A stretch of DNA of 64,000 bases from Myxococcales bacterium (GTDB lineage Bacteria > Myxococcota_A > Polyangia > Nannocystales > Nannocystaceae), in the NCBI GenBank assembly GCA_020633295.1, contig JACKDW010000016.1, positions 1-64,000 of the forward strand, in the 5' to 3' direction. The position numbers were made by a program, and so were the translations under genes. The notes under the pieces were generated by a model. It did not search any database. It saw only the letters and a program-made list of their open reading frames with translations, and was not told the origin of the DNA. How positions within the stretch are numbered: the first letter of the stretch is position 1; each line of letters begins with the position of its first letter. This document shows, in pieces, positions 7,811 through 17,017 of the stretch.

Positions 7811-9606
7811 TCGACATGACCGATCAAGCACATCCCTCAGGGGCGGCGCGCCCCGTCGCGCGCCTGCTCGGGCTCACGCGCCCGCACGCGCCGCGCCTCG
7901 CGATCGCGGGCGTGTTCCTGCTCGCCAGCGGCGCGCTCGGGCTCGTGTACCCGCGCCTGTTCGGCTCGATCATCGACGCCTCGTTCACCCAGCACGACCA
8001 GGGCGCGCTCGGCGGGCTCACGCGCACGCTGCTGCTCATCTTCGTCGCGCAGGCGGTCACGGTGTTCATCCGCTACTACCTGCTCGGCTGGGTCGGCGAG
8101 CGCGTCGTCGCCGACCTGCGCGTCGCGCTCGCGCGCCGGCTCCTGGGGCAGTCGCAGTCCTACTTCCACGCGACGCGCAGCGGCGAGCTGCTCGCGCGCG
8201 TGACCGCCGACGTCACGCGCGTGCAGGAGACCGTCACCAGCGCGATCCCGGACGGCGCCGTCAACCTCCTCACGATCGCCGGCGGGCTCGCGGTGCTGCT
8301 GTGGACCAACCCTGTGCTGACCGCGATCATGCTCGCGGTCGTGCCGCCCTCGGTCATCGCCACCGTGCTGCTCGGCCGCCGGATCCGCGCGCTCAGCCAG
8401 CGCGCCCAGGACCAGCTCGCGCGCGCCAGCGGACAGCTGCAGGAGGCGGTCGCGGGGGTCGAGCTCGTGCAGTCATTCTGTCGTGAAGACCATGTCGCGG
8501 AGCGCTACCGCGACGAGGTCGAGCGCGGCTTCCGGCTCTCGATCCGCAGCCTGCTGGCCAGCAGCGTGTTCTCCTCGTCCGCGACGCTCGTCGCCTGCCT
8601 GACGATGACCGGCGTGTTCTGGCTCGGCGGCGCCATGGTCGCGCGCGGCGAGCTGTCCGCGGGCGCGCTGACCGAGTTCATGCTCTACACGATGATCGTC
8701 GCGGCCGCGGTCGCGCCCTCCGCCACGCTCTGGGGCCAGCTCCAGGGGGCCGCCGGCGCGACCGCGCGGCTGTTCGAGATCCTCGACGCGCGCCCCGAGA
8801 TCGCGTCGCCGGAGTCGCCGATCCAGCACCCGCGCGCGCGCGGCGAGCTGCGCTTCGACGGCGTCAGCTTCGGCTACCGCGGACGCGATCAGCTTGTCCT
8901 CGAGGACATCCACCTGCACCTGCGGCCAGGCACCACCTGCGCGCTGGTCGGCGGCAGCGGCTCCGGCAAGAGCACGCTCTCCCGCCTCGCGCGGCGGCTC
9001 CACGATCCTCAGCGCGGCCGCGTGCTGCTCGACGGCCACGACCTGCGCGCGCTCGCGCTGCCCGACCTGCGCGCCGCGATGGCCGTGGTCTCGCAGGAGC
9101 CCACGCTGCTCTCGGGCACGATCGCCGACAACATCCGCTTCGGCCGCCCCGACGCCACCGACGAAGCGGTCGAGGCCGCCGCGCGCCAGGCCAACGCGCA
9201 CGAGTTCATCGCCCAATTCCCCGACGGCTACGGGACGCTCGTGGGCGAGCACGGCGCCCAGCTCAGCGGCGGTCAACGCCAGCGCGTCGCCATCGCCCGC
9301 GCGATCCTCAGCGACCCCCGCGTGCTGATCCTCGACGAGGCCACGAGCGCCCTCGACGCCCGCAGCGAGGGCCTCGTCCAGGACGCGCTCGACCGCCTCC
9401 GTCGCGGCCGCACGACCCTCGTCATCGCCCATCGCCTCAGCACCATCGTCGACGCCGACCACATCGTGGTGCTCGAGCGCGGCCGCGTGGTCGAGGAGGG
9501 CCGCCACGAGCGGCTGCTCGCGCGGGGCGGCGCGTACGCGCGGCTGGTCGCCCGCCAGACCGCGAGCGCGTCGCGGGTGCCCGCCGAGCTGCGACGCTCG
9601 GCGTAG
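7807..9606 (+). CDS. ABC exporter (fused membrane and ATPase domains)
   Basis: The 599-residue half-transporter has an N-terminal six-helix membrane domain (to about residue 320) and an intact ATPase: Walker A GGSGSGKST near residue 381, Q-loop VVSQEPTLLSG, signature LSGGQRQRVAIARA near 485, Walker B VLILDEATSALD and H-loop VIAHRLSTI. It should work as a homodimer at the inner membrane, exporting a lipid, drug or peptide. It has no peptidase domain, unlike the exporter at 1488. GTG 7807 overlaps the methyltransferase stop (GTGA); ATG 7816 is an alternative start. In context it may provide export or self-immunity for the cluster product. It is the last gene of the cluster; the next gene runs the other way. 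Confidence 0.88.
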   Translation: MIDMTDQAHPSGAARPVARLLGLTRPHAPRLAIAGVFLLASGALGLVYPRLFGSIIDASFTQHDQGALGGLTRTLLLIFVAQAVTVFIRYYLLGWVGERVVADLRVALARRLLGQSQSYFHATRSGELLARVTADVTRVQETVTSAIPDGAVNLLTIAGGLAVLLWTNPVLTAIMLAVVPPSVIATVLLGRRIRALSQRAQDQLARASGQLQEAVAGVELVQSFCREDHVAERYRDEVERGFRLSIRSLLASSVFSSSATLVACLTMTGVFWLGGAMVARGELSAGALTEFMLYTMIVAAAVAPSATLWGQLQGAAGATARLFEILDARPEIASPESPIQHPRARGELRFDGVSFGYRGRDQLVLEDIHLHLRPGTTCALVGGSGSGKSTLSRLARRLHDPQRGRVLLDGHDLRALALPDLRAAMAVVSQEPTLLSGTIADNIRFGRPDATDEAVEAAARQANAHEFIAQFPDGYGTLVGEHGAQLSGGQRQRVAIARAILSDPRVLILDEATSALDARSEGLVQDALDRLRRGRTTLVIAHRLSTIVDADHIVVLERGRVVEEGRHERLLARGGAYARLVARQTASASRVPAELRRSA

Positions 9607-9763
9607 GCGCAGGCGCGTCCGCGATCGTCGCGTCGCGATGTCGTCCTCGAGCGCCTCGCGCCCACGCGAGGGGCAGCGCGATCTTCGAGTCAAGCTCCTC
9701 CGAGTTCGACCACACTCGCACCTTCGCGCCTGCTCAAGGCGCGAGCGTCATCCAGACTCGCCG

Positions 9764-11806
9764 TCACGTCGTCGCCAGGTCCATCGGCAGCTTCGGCGCG
9801 AGCGCCGACTTGACGTAGAGCGTCGAGCGCCACGGCGTCTTGATCTCGAGGTCCTCGAGGTGGGGCGACTCCAGCACGGCCGCGAGGCCGGCTGCGCTCG
9901 CGCGACAGTGCAGGGACGTCGACAGCCGACGCAGCCCGCGGAGCCGGGTCGCGATCGCCGTCAGCACGTCGCGGTCCTCCAGGTGCGCGGCGGCGAGCTC
10001 CAGCGACTCCAGCTGGGCGAGCGGCGCCGCGTTCAGCATGCGCACCAGGCCGTCGGCCGAGAACCGCGGCTTCTCGGCCCACAGCTCGAGGCTTCGCAGC
10101 TGCGCGGCGAAGGGCGCCCGCGCCAGCGCGTCGGGGAAGCCCTCGCTCAGCCCGCACTCCCCCAGCCGGAGGTGCTCGAGCGCCGGCCACCTACGCCGGG
10201 TGAGCGCGCGGTCATCGAGCACCGGGGTCTGGGTCAGGTCGAGCGTCTCGAGTCCGCGCGCCAAGGTGTCGAGCTCGAGCAGGCGCCGCTGCGACTCCGC
10301 GCCGATGTCCGACCTGATCACGGCGAGGTGACGCAGCCCGGTCAGCGACGCGAGCGCGTCCGCGAGGCCCTCGGCGAGCTCCGGGTAGCCCTTGAGGCTC
10401 ACCGACTCGAGCGCGGTGAGCCCCCGCAGCGCCTCGACCAGCGCGGGCGCGACCGCGGTCCCGTCGGCGTCGTGGGTGTAGTGCCGGTAGCTATCGCTGC
10501 GCTCGGAGCAGCGCGACACCTCGAGCTCGCGAAGGCCGCGCAGCTGCTTGACCAGGCCCGCGAAGCTGGCGTCGGCGCGACAGACCCAGAGCCTCAACCG
10601 CGCCAGCGGCGAAGCACCTGTCCTAAACGACATAATGACGCTCGCGGGGATCTCGACCAGGTCGCAGCCGCTGAGCTCGAGCGTCGTGAGCGACTCGAGC
10701 GCGGCGATGTCGGCCCACAGCTCGGGGGTCACCGTCACGCCCACCAAGGAGAGGTGTCGCAGCGTCCGCCAGCCCGGGACGCGGAGCACGGCGTGGGTCG
10801 TCGCCGTGGGCGGTCGCCGCTTGTCCCTGCTGGGGCTCGCGTACTCCGAGAGGATCAGCCGGAGCGTCTCGAACTGCGCGGGGGGGTGGGCATGGGTCGC
10901 GCGCAGAAAGTCGTCGAAGGTGTTGCTTCGCGTCACCACCAGCTGGCGGGCGGCGCGGTACAACGGTTGATGCGCGGTGCTCTCGTCGGCGATGAGGTTG
11001 CTGACGCTGATGCCGTAGGCGCGGTCTTCGGAGGCCGCGAGCAAGCCCTGCTCAGCGGCCGCGAGCGCGTCACGGTGCGCGGGCGATCCCCACGTCGCGT
11101 CGGGCCAGCGAATGAAGATGTTGTTGACGAGCAGATCGAGCGGCTGCGAGACGCCGTGCTCCACGAGCTTGGTGATGGCGTCCTGCCCCGAGAGCGCCAA
11201 CGAGTGGGGACCACGGCGAAACTCCCGTCCGGCCAGCGCCGGGTGCTGGGGGCACGTGCCGACGCTCGTCCGGTCGCGGGCCGTGGTTCGCGCCCACCGC
11301 GTCAGGGCCTCCCCATCGACGCTCGACAATTCGCTGGGCCACGCCGACCGAGGGGAGGTCGGCGAGTTGGCCACGGCCGCGGCCCCGAACGTGATCGTGT
11401 CCGCGTCGCGGACAGCTAGACACACCTCGGCGGGAACCTCGGCCGACGTGATGAGCCGCCCGCTGCAGATGCTGTCGTGGCCCTCGACGCGCGCGCGGGC
11501 GAGACCGATCACGGCCTGTGCTCGACTCAGGGGATCTCGGACTCCGTTACCGGCAGCGTCGGTATGGGCGCCGGCCAACACCGTGTCGATCCGTTGCCGT
11601 GTCGCGGCGTCCAGGACCAGCCCGAGGTGGGCAGCGACCGCCTCGGCGCGCGTCCCTCGCCCCTGGCGCCAGTGCTCGGCGACCACCAAGTACAGCCGTG
11701 TGAAGTCCGCGGCCTCGAGAAAATGCCGCTCTGCCGCCGTGTGGTCGCCGAAGAATAATCGCGCGCTTGGCGCACTTGAATTACCTCCGCTATCGGCGAC
11801 CGCCAT
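9764..11806 (-). CDS. Leucine-rich-repeat protein
   Basis: About 680 residues. The first 270 or so have no family I recognise. From FDDFLRATHAHPPAQFETLR onward there are regular leucine-rich repeats, such as WRTLRHLSLVGVTV, LTTLELSGCDLVEIP, LRELEVSRCS, LETLDLTQTPVLDD and LEHLRLGECGLSEG. This suggests a curved protein-binding surface. No signal peptide is seen, so it is probably cytoplasmic. The start was set at ATG 11806 because the longer frame upstream would overlap the divergent zinc-ribbon gene on the other strand and looks like its shadow. Only 57 bp separate the two divergent genes, so they may share control. Its target is unknown. Confidence 0.7.
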   Translation of the reverse strand: MAVADSGGNSSAPSARLFFGDHTAAERHFLEAADFTRLYLVVAEHWRQGRGTRAEAVAAHLGLVLDAATRQRIDTVLAGAHTDAAGNGVRDPLSRAQAVIGLARARVEGHDSICSGRLITSAEVPAEVCLAVRDADTITFGAAAVANSPTSPRSAWPSELSSVDGEALTRWARTTARDRTSVGTCPQHPALAGREFRRGPHSLALSGQDAITKLVEHGVSQPLDLLVNNIFIRWPDATWGSPAHRDALAAAEQGLLAASEDRAYGISVSNLIADESTAHQPLYRAARQLVVTRSNTFDDFLRATHAHPPAQFETLRLILSEYASPSRDKRRPPTATTHAVLRVPGWRTLRHLSLVGVTVTPELWADIAALESLTTLELSGCDLVEIPASVIMSFRTGASPLARLRLWVCRADASFAGLVKQLRGLRELEVSRCSERSDSYRHYTHDADGTAVAPALVEALRGLTALESVSLKGYPELAEGLADALASLTGLRHLAVIRSDIGAESQRRLLELDTLARGLETLDLTQTPVLDDRALTRRRWPALEHLRLGECGLSEGFPDALARAPFAAQLRSLELWAEKPRFSADGLVRMLNAAPLAQLESLELAAAHLEDRDVLTAIATRLRGLRRLSTSLHCRASAAGLAAVLESPHLEDLEIKTPWRSTLYVKSALAPKLPMDLATT

Positions 11807-11863
11807 GCCTCGCGATACCACAGCCGGCAAGACGCCGGCAGCGGCCTCGTGTAGCCTCCTCTC

Positions 11864-13114
11864 GTGGCCGTGTACCGCTGTATCCGCGACTGCGAGCGCC
11901 TCGTGTCGGTCTCCGGGACCGGTCAGGCAAACCCCGTCGCGCTGCACGACACGGAGGGCTTCGCCACCGAGTACTACCGCTGCTCGCGCTGCGGCACCTA
12001 CGTGTGCGACCGATGCGCGACCAAGGAACCCGTGATCCGGGAAGGCTCTCCGTGCGCCACATGCGGTCAGCCGTTGAGCCAAGGCGGATTCCCGGCGGTC
12101 GGTGGCGCGCAGGTGGTGCCGCTCACCACGAAGACACCCGCGTTCAAGGCGCCTCCTGTCCCCGACCCCGTGCCCACCGACGAGCAGTCCTCCTGGACTG
12201 GCTCGTTGACGCTGCTCGCCACGTCCGTCGAGGCCGCGCGTGACGCTGGACGATGGACCCAGGCCGAGGACTTCGGAGCGCTGGCCGCCGCGATGCTCTC
12301 ACGCGCGGGGTTGCGCGTGTCCGTCCAGGAGCTGCCAGACCTCCTCGAGTTCGCGCGACGCTTCGACTCGTGGGGGCTCCCGAACCAGGGCAGCGACTTC
12401 GCCGACGCTGTGGCCGAGCTCGCCGCCTCGCGCGGCGAGGACGAGCTCGCGCGCGCGAGCGCCGAGCTCGCCGTGTCCTTCCGCCAGCGAAGCGCGCCCT
12501 CGGCGAGCGCGACGCGCCGAGCAGCCCGCCCGCCCACGCCGGCGCGCTCTCTGCTCGAGTGCCGCTTGCTCGCCCAGGCGCGCGGGCTGCCCCACAAGCA
12601 CCAGCAGCGGGTCATCGTCGAGGACGGCGACGACCTCCTCGTGACGATCCGCCCCGACTCCTTCTTTCGCGGACCCGAGGTCGTCTTTCGATTCCGTGTC
12701 CGCCGCGCCGATCATGCGGCGACGGTCTCGCCGCTGCGGCTCACCCCCGACGGCGCGACCAGTCAGCTCCTCGACCCCGGTGAGCTGCTCGCGGTCTCGG
12801 AGGAGTTCGCGAAGGGCTCGACGAAGATCGACGGCAAGCCGCAGGGAGCCGCCTTGCGGGAGCTATGGGCCATCGAGACGGCCGCCGCGTGCCTCGACGG
12901 GATCATCGCGGCCTTCCCGCCTGACGCGGATCAGCTCACGGCCGACGCGATGCGCACCAACCTGGGCCGAGAGACATTCGTCAAGCAAATGTCACGATTC
13001 TCGCGCGGACGTATCGGCGCGATCGGGCGTGTGTATCGCAAGATCGCCGACGACTTCCGTGCCTACGCGGTCGCCCAAGGGTTCCTGCGCCCCGAGGACA
13101 TCCCGACCGCGTGA
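11864..13114 (+). CDS. Zinc-ribbon N-terminal protein of unknown function
   Basis: The N-terminal 70 residues contain Cys pairs fit for zinc binding: C6/C10, C40/C43, C48/C51 and C64/C67 (RCSRCGTYVCDRC and CATCG). The remaining ~340 residues have no domain I know. They include a hydrophilic middle and a helix-rich end (FVKQMSRFSRGRIGAIGRVY). GTG codons at 11864 and 11870 are both possible starts; ATG is absent nearby. The gene is divergent from the LRR gene with a 57-bp gap. A conserved partner role between the two is plausible but unproven. Confidence 0.6.
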   Translation: MAVYRCIRDCERLVSVSGTGQANPVALHDTEGFATEYYRCSRCGTYVCDRCATKEPVIREGSPCATCGQPLSQGGFPAVGGAQVVPLTTKTPAFKAPPVPDPVPTDEQSSWTGSLTLLATSVEAARDAGRWTQAEDFGALAAAMLSRAGLRVSVQELPDLLEFARRFDSWGLPNQGSDFADAVAELAASRGEDELARASAELAVSFRQRSAPSASATRRAARPPTPARSLLECRLLAQARGLPHKHQQRVIVEDGDDLLVTIRPDSFFRGPEVVFRFRVRRADHAATVSPLRLTPDGATSQLLDPGELLAVSEEFAKGSTKIDGKPQGAALRELWAIETAAACLDGIIAAFPPDADQLTADAMRTNLGRETFVKQMSRFSRGRIGAIGRVYRKIADDFRAYAVAQGFLRPEDIPTA

Positions 13115-14056
13115 GGGCCGACCGCCTCGGTGTTCCAGCGACGCGCCAAGAACCACTCACGTCGGCGCGTGCCAGCGCCCCCGCCCGCGTGAACACGCGA
13201 CGCGCGAGGCTGGCGAGAACCCCGGGCGAGACGGCCGCTTCTGCGGGCCGCAGCGCGCGACAGGGGGCGCTCGACGACCCGGCGCGTCATGATCGGCGCC
13301 ATCATGTCGCGCGCGGTCCCCGAGCGCCGCACAATACCCGTCAGCACGCTGGACTCGTCACTTCACGCGGGCTCCTCGGGGAGCTGGCGCTGCCTCTGAG
13401 TACGCGGGGCGACGCCGTGGTGAGCACGAACGAGACCAATCCTTGGCACATCGCTGTCCGGACGCCCGCTGTCGCTGCACGACGCGCCAGCCCGTCGAGC
13501 GGACCGAACCTGCCAGTCGAGCACCGACCGCGATGCCGCGAGGGCTTCAAGACGCGCTGACCAGCCGAGCTGCGCGCCCAGACCGCTCGTCGGCTCGCGG
13601 TCACTCGATCCGAGAAAACCTATTCATGCCCCTTTGGACACATTGCATCCCAGACCCACGGCCGCAGCGGGCGGGGCACTCTGACACGCGCCTCCGCTCC
13701 TAGCGACCACAATCGACCCGATCTACGAGCTCTCGCGCGCGTCGACGCGTGAGCTCGCTCCGTGATCCTGAAAGCGCCAGCGACGTGTATCGAATAGTCG
13801 TCCGCCGATGCTGTCACTGCGCGCATGAACACGCTCTCCGCAATCTACGCTTCCGCGATCACGTCCCCGGCAGTCACGACGACCTCTCGTCGTCCACGCG
13901 CTCGCCGTCGGGGCGCGACCGCTGGCAGATGACCATTCGACGCCGGAGGAATATTCGAAGGTTATTCCTGGCGTCGAGGATCAACGGTACAATGAGTCAT
14001 GATAGTGAAACGTCGCTCCCCCGCTCCGTCCATTTCGACGATGTATCGAGGTGATC
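13115..14056. other. Gene-free stretch (~940 bp) with a promoter region at its end
   Basis: ORFs here show no family resemblance and weaker codon bias than real neighbours. Base composition is less GC-biased than in the genes, especially from 13590. The last 120 bp hold the inverted repeat and promoter of the DUF898 gene. I see nothing else. Confidence 0.6.
13938..13993 (+). promoter_or_regulatory. Inverted repeat overlapping a promoter of the DUF898 gene
   Basis: CGACGCC-GG-AGGAATA (13938-13953) faces TATTCCT-GGCGTCG (13963-13976), a near-perfect inverted repeat with a 2-nt bulge. A -35-like TTCCTG (13965-13970) lies in the right arm, followed after 17 nt by a good -10 TACAAT (13988-13993). 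A factor bound to the repeat would block the promoter. Operator function is inference. Confidence 0.5.
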
Positions 14057-15019
14057 ATGACTGAAGCCAATCTCGACCACCCCTGGAACTCGGCGCCGAG
14101 CCCGATGGCCAGCGGACCAGGGGGGCTCTCGCCGTCCACGTCCGGCCTGACCGCGCCCGTTCGCCCGGACTTCAACGGCACGGGCGGCGAGCTGCTCGTC
14201 ACCTACCTCGTCGGGCTGCTCCTGACGATGATCACCTTCGGCATCTACCTGCCCTGGTTCGTCGTCAAGCTGCGCAAGTTCCAGTACGACAACACGATGA
14301 TCAAGGGGCTGCCGGGCGGGCAGATGCGCATGGCGTTCACGGGCACGGGCGGCGAGCTGTTCGTCCGCGGCCTCGTCGGCTACCTGCTCACCGCCATCAC
14401 CCTCGGCATCTACGGTCCCTGGTTCATCTGCAACCTGATCGACTACTTCACCGAGAACACGACCTTCACCACGGCCAGCGGTAAGCAGTACCGGCTCAAC
14501 TTCAAGGGCAAGGGCGGCGAGCTGTTCGTCACCTTCCTCGTCGGCATGATCCTCACCGGGATCACCTTCGGCATCTACGCGCCCTGGTTCAGCTGCAAGC
14601 TGCAGAAGTGGATCAACAACAACATCGAGATCTACGAGGACGGCACGGAGCTCGTGGGCCAGGCCGACTTCGTGGGCACGGGCGGCGAGCTGTTCGTGGT
14701 CAACCTCGTCGGCATGCTGCTGACGATGATCACCTTCGGCATCTACTTCCCCTGGTTCCAGGTCAACCTCGTCAAGTTCAACACCCACAACACCCGGATC
14801 AACGTCAAGGGCCGGACGATCGTGCCGAAGTTCAGCGGCACGGGCGGCGAGCTGTTCGTGGAGTTCCTCGTCGGCTACCTGCTGACGCTCGTCACCCTCG
14901 GCATCTACTCGCCGTGGTGGGCCGTCAAGCTGATGAAGTTCAACATCAACAACCTCAGCTTCGAGGATGTCGGACAGACCGCCATCGGCGCCGGCGCTTC
15001 GGGCCAGCTGCGCTCCTGA
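14057..15019 (+). CDS. DUF898-like membrane protein built of five tandem repeats
   Basis: 320 residues. After a 38-residue polar start, a ~42-residue module occurs five times (about residues 39-80, 94-135, 149-190, 205-246, 259-300). Each has F-x-G-T/K-G-G-E-L, then LVGxLLTxIT and GIYxPWFxxxL, ending in aromatic/Asn-rich KFxxxNT. The hydrophobic core of each repeat is one or two short membrane segments. The pattern resembles YjgN/DUF898 proteins, whose function is unknown. ATG 14057 was chosen over GTG 14051 because GAGG lies 5 nt upstream. A strong hairpin follows the stop. It stands alone, with its own promoter carrying an inverted repeat. Confidence 0.72.
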   Translation: MTEANLDHPWNSAPSPMASGPGGLSPSTSGLTAPVRPDFNGTGGELLVTYLVGLLLTMITFGIYLPWFVVKLRKFQYDNTMIKGLPGGQMRMAFTGTGGELFVRGLVGYLLTAITLGIYGPWFICNLIDYFTENTTFTTASGKQYRLNFKGKGGELFVTFLVGMILTGITFGIYAPWFSCKLQKWINNNIEIYEDGTELVGQADFVGTGGELFVVNLVGMLLTMITFGIYFPWFQVNLVKFNTHNTRINVKGRTIVPKFSGTGGELFVEFLVGYLLTLVTLGIYSPWWAVKLMKFNINNLSFEDVGQTAIGAGASGQLRS

Positions 15020-15038
15020 GTACTACCTGACTATGACG

Positions 15039-15064
15039 GAGAGGGGCCCCGCGGGGCCCCTCTC
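15039..15064 (+). terminator. Strong GC hairpin after the DUF898 gene
   Basis: A perfect inverted repeat: GAGAGGGGCCC, loop CGCG, GGGCCCCTCTC, 20 nt after the stop at 15019. No T-run follows, so it may be a processing or stability hairpin or a terminator without U-tract. Confidence 0.6.
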
Positions 15065-15098
15065 GGCCTCGACGGCGGCCGTCTGCCTGTCTCATGAT

Positions 15099-15938
15099 TC
15101 ATCCGTCGATTCGTCGACGTCGCGTCGTTTGGAACATCGCTGGAACGCGCGCCTGAGCGCGCGGCGTCGCCTTTGATCTCAACAGGTTACGGCGACCCGC
15201 GACGATCGGCGCCATCATGACGGTCCCGAGCGCCCAGTGGTGCTTGACGACCGGCGTGAACGAGCCGTCGGGCACGTACTCGCACTCGGTCAGGCAGTCG
15301 ATCTCCTCGCCCTCCATGGGCTCCTCGCCGGGCGCGCAGACGGGGGGTTCGGGCAGGCACTTGCCGGTCGCCGGCTCGAAGCCGCCCGCGCACTCGCCCA
15401 TGCCCTCCATCGCCGGCTCGCCGAGGCTGAACTCGCAGTACTCATCCATGGCGCAGTCGGTGTTGTCGATGCAGACCGAGCCCGGCGTCACGCACTGCTG
15501 GAACGAGCACACCTCGCCGCCCTCGCAGCAGACGTCGCCGCACGCGAGGTCCGGCGCGCAGCAGATGCTGCCCACGCACACGCCGCCCATCTCCTCGCAG
15601 TCCTCGGGGCACGGCTCCTCGACGCCGGTCGTGTCGCCCTCCGTCGTCGTCGCCGTCGACGTCGTCTCGCCGCCGGTCGTCGCCGCGCTGGTCTCCGTCC
15701 CCGACATGCTCGCGCCCGTCTCGGTCCCGGACTGCGAGGCGCTGGTGTTGCTCTCGGTCGCGCCGCCGGCCGTGGTGCCCGCGGTCGCCTCGCCGCCGCT
15801 CGTGCCGTCGCTCGTCCCGCCGCTGTCGCTGGCGCGCGTGTCTCCGCTGTTGTCGCCGCAGGCGATGAGCGTGACGCAGCCGAGCGCGACGAGCACCGCG
15901 CTGACGCGCGCCTCCCTGTTCCCCCAGTCCAAGCCCAT
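15099..15938 (-). pseudogene. Truncated Cys-rich surface lipoprotein
   Basis: ATG 15938 starts a lipoprotein signal peptide (LVALGCVTLIAC, lipobox Cys). A long Ser/Thr/Gly stalk and a Cys-rich region (CPEDCEEMGGVCVGSICC, CGDVCCEGGEVCSFQQC) follow. The protein then reaches TPVVKHHWALGTVMMAPIVA. As I recall, myxobacterial proteins with this segment normally go on into long FG-GAP/VCBS-type repeats. Here it ends in about 30 basic, unrelated residues (from about nt 15200), and only ~180 bp remain before the next gene. I read this as the N-terminal remnant of a larger gene whose 3' end was deleted, though the short form may still be expressed. Confidence 0.55.
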
Positions 15939-16125
15939 AATCCACTCCTCCGCGGTCGACGACGCGCCGCGGCCGCGTTCACGTACGATCTCACATCGAC
16001 ATGTCCTTGTGGACACTCAATGTCGCGCGGCCGGGCCGCGAGCGCGTCGCGCGTGCGCTGGCGCGGTGTCGCGTTCAGTGGCACAGTGGCGCGCGTCGCC
16101 CGTAGCGCTCCTCGAGGAACACACT

Positions 16126-16995
16126 GTGGACAACCCAGCACCCGACCACCCCGCCGACCCGCGCGAGCCGCTGAGCGACGCTGAATTGCGGCGCCTGCTC
16201 GGCTTCGCCGAGACGCTCGCGGACGCCGCCGCCGCCGTCACGCGCCCGCACTTTCGCGCCCAGCTCGCGGTCGAGAGCAAGACCGGCGCCGAGGCCTTCG
16301 ACCCGGTGACGCTCGCCGACCGCGCCGCCGAGTCGGCGATTCGAGACCTGATCCTGGAGACATACCCCGACCACGGGATCCTCGGCGAGGAGCACGGCTA
16401 CCGCGCGCCCGCGCCGGGCGACGCGCCGCAGATGACGTGGGTGCTCGACCCCATCGACGGCACCCGCTCCTTCATCATCGGCGTCCCGCTGTGGGGGACC
16501 TTGATCGCGCTCAACGACGGCCGCTGGCCCGTGCTCGGCGTGGCCGATCAACCCTTCACGGGCGAGCGCTTCATCGGCAGCCGGCTGGGCGCGACGCTCG
16601 TGCACGGCGGCGCGACGCGGCCGCTGCGGACGCGCGCGTGCGCGGAGCTCAAGCACGCGATCGTCGGCTGCACGACGCCGGAGATCTTCACCGCGGCGAG
16701 CGAGCGCGCGGCCTTCGACGCGCTCGCGCGCTCGGTCCGGCTCGTGCGCTACGGCGCGGACTGCTACGCCTACTGCATGCTCGCGCTGGGCCTGGTCGAT
16801 CTGGTCGTAGAGGCATGTCTCAAGCCCTACGACATTCAGGCGCTGATCCCGATCATCGAGGCCGCCGGCGGGGTCGTCACGACCTGGTCCGGCGGCGACC
16901 CGACGCAGGGCGGACAGATCATCGCCGCCGGGGATCGCCGGGCGCACGCGCTGGCGCTCGAGCTGCTCGCGCCCGCCGCGAGCGACCGGCCGTGA
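16126..16995 (+). CDS. Inositol-monophosphatase-family phosphatase (histidinol-phosphatase type)
   Basis: The protein carries the metal-binding motifs of the IMPase family: GILGEEHG (metal-binding Glu), WVLDPIDGTRSF (DPIDGT) and a late PYDIQALIPIIEAAGG (family WDxAAG site; here the Trp is replaced and Asp kept). The KTGAEAFDPVTLADRAAE start and the IIGVPLWGTLIAL stretch resemble HisN-type histidinol-phosphate phosphatases, so that activity is the best guess. Fructose-bisphosphate or inositol phosphatase remain possible. GTG 16126 has GAGGAA 6 nt upstream. About 289 residues, the usual length. The HAD gene follows after 22 nt, so the two probably form an operon. Confidence 0.8.
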   Translation: MDNPAPDHPADPREPLSDAELRRLLGFAETLADAAAAVTRPHFRAQLAVESKTGAEAFDPVTLADRAAESAIRDLILETYPDHGILGEEHGYRAPAPGDAPQMTWVLDPIDGTRSFIIGVPLWGTLIALNDGRWPVLGVADQPFTGERFIGSRLGATLVHGGATRPLRTRACAELKHAIVGCTTPEIFTAASERAAFDALARSVRLVRYGADCYAYCMLALGLVDLVVEACLKPYDIQALIPIIEAAGGVVTTWSGGDPTQGGQIIAAGDRRAHALALELLAPAASDRP

Positions 16996-17017
16996 GCGCG
17001 CGCGGATCGGCGTCGCC

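Noticed and set aside
11807..12082. N-terminal extension of the LRR gene
   Set aside because: It overlaps the divergent zinc-ribbon coding region; ATG 11806 is preferred.
13111..13560. 149-residue plus-strand ORF after the zinc-ribbon gene
   Set aside because: No homology pattern, low codon bias and no ribosome site.
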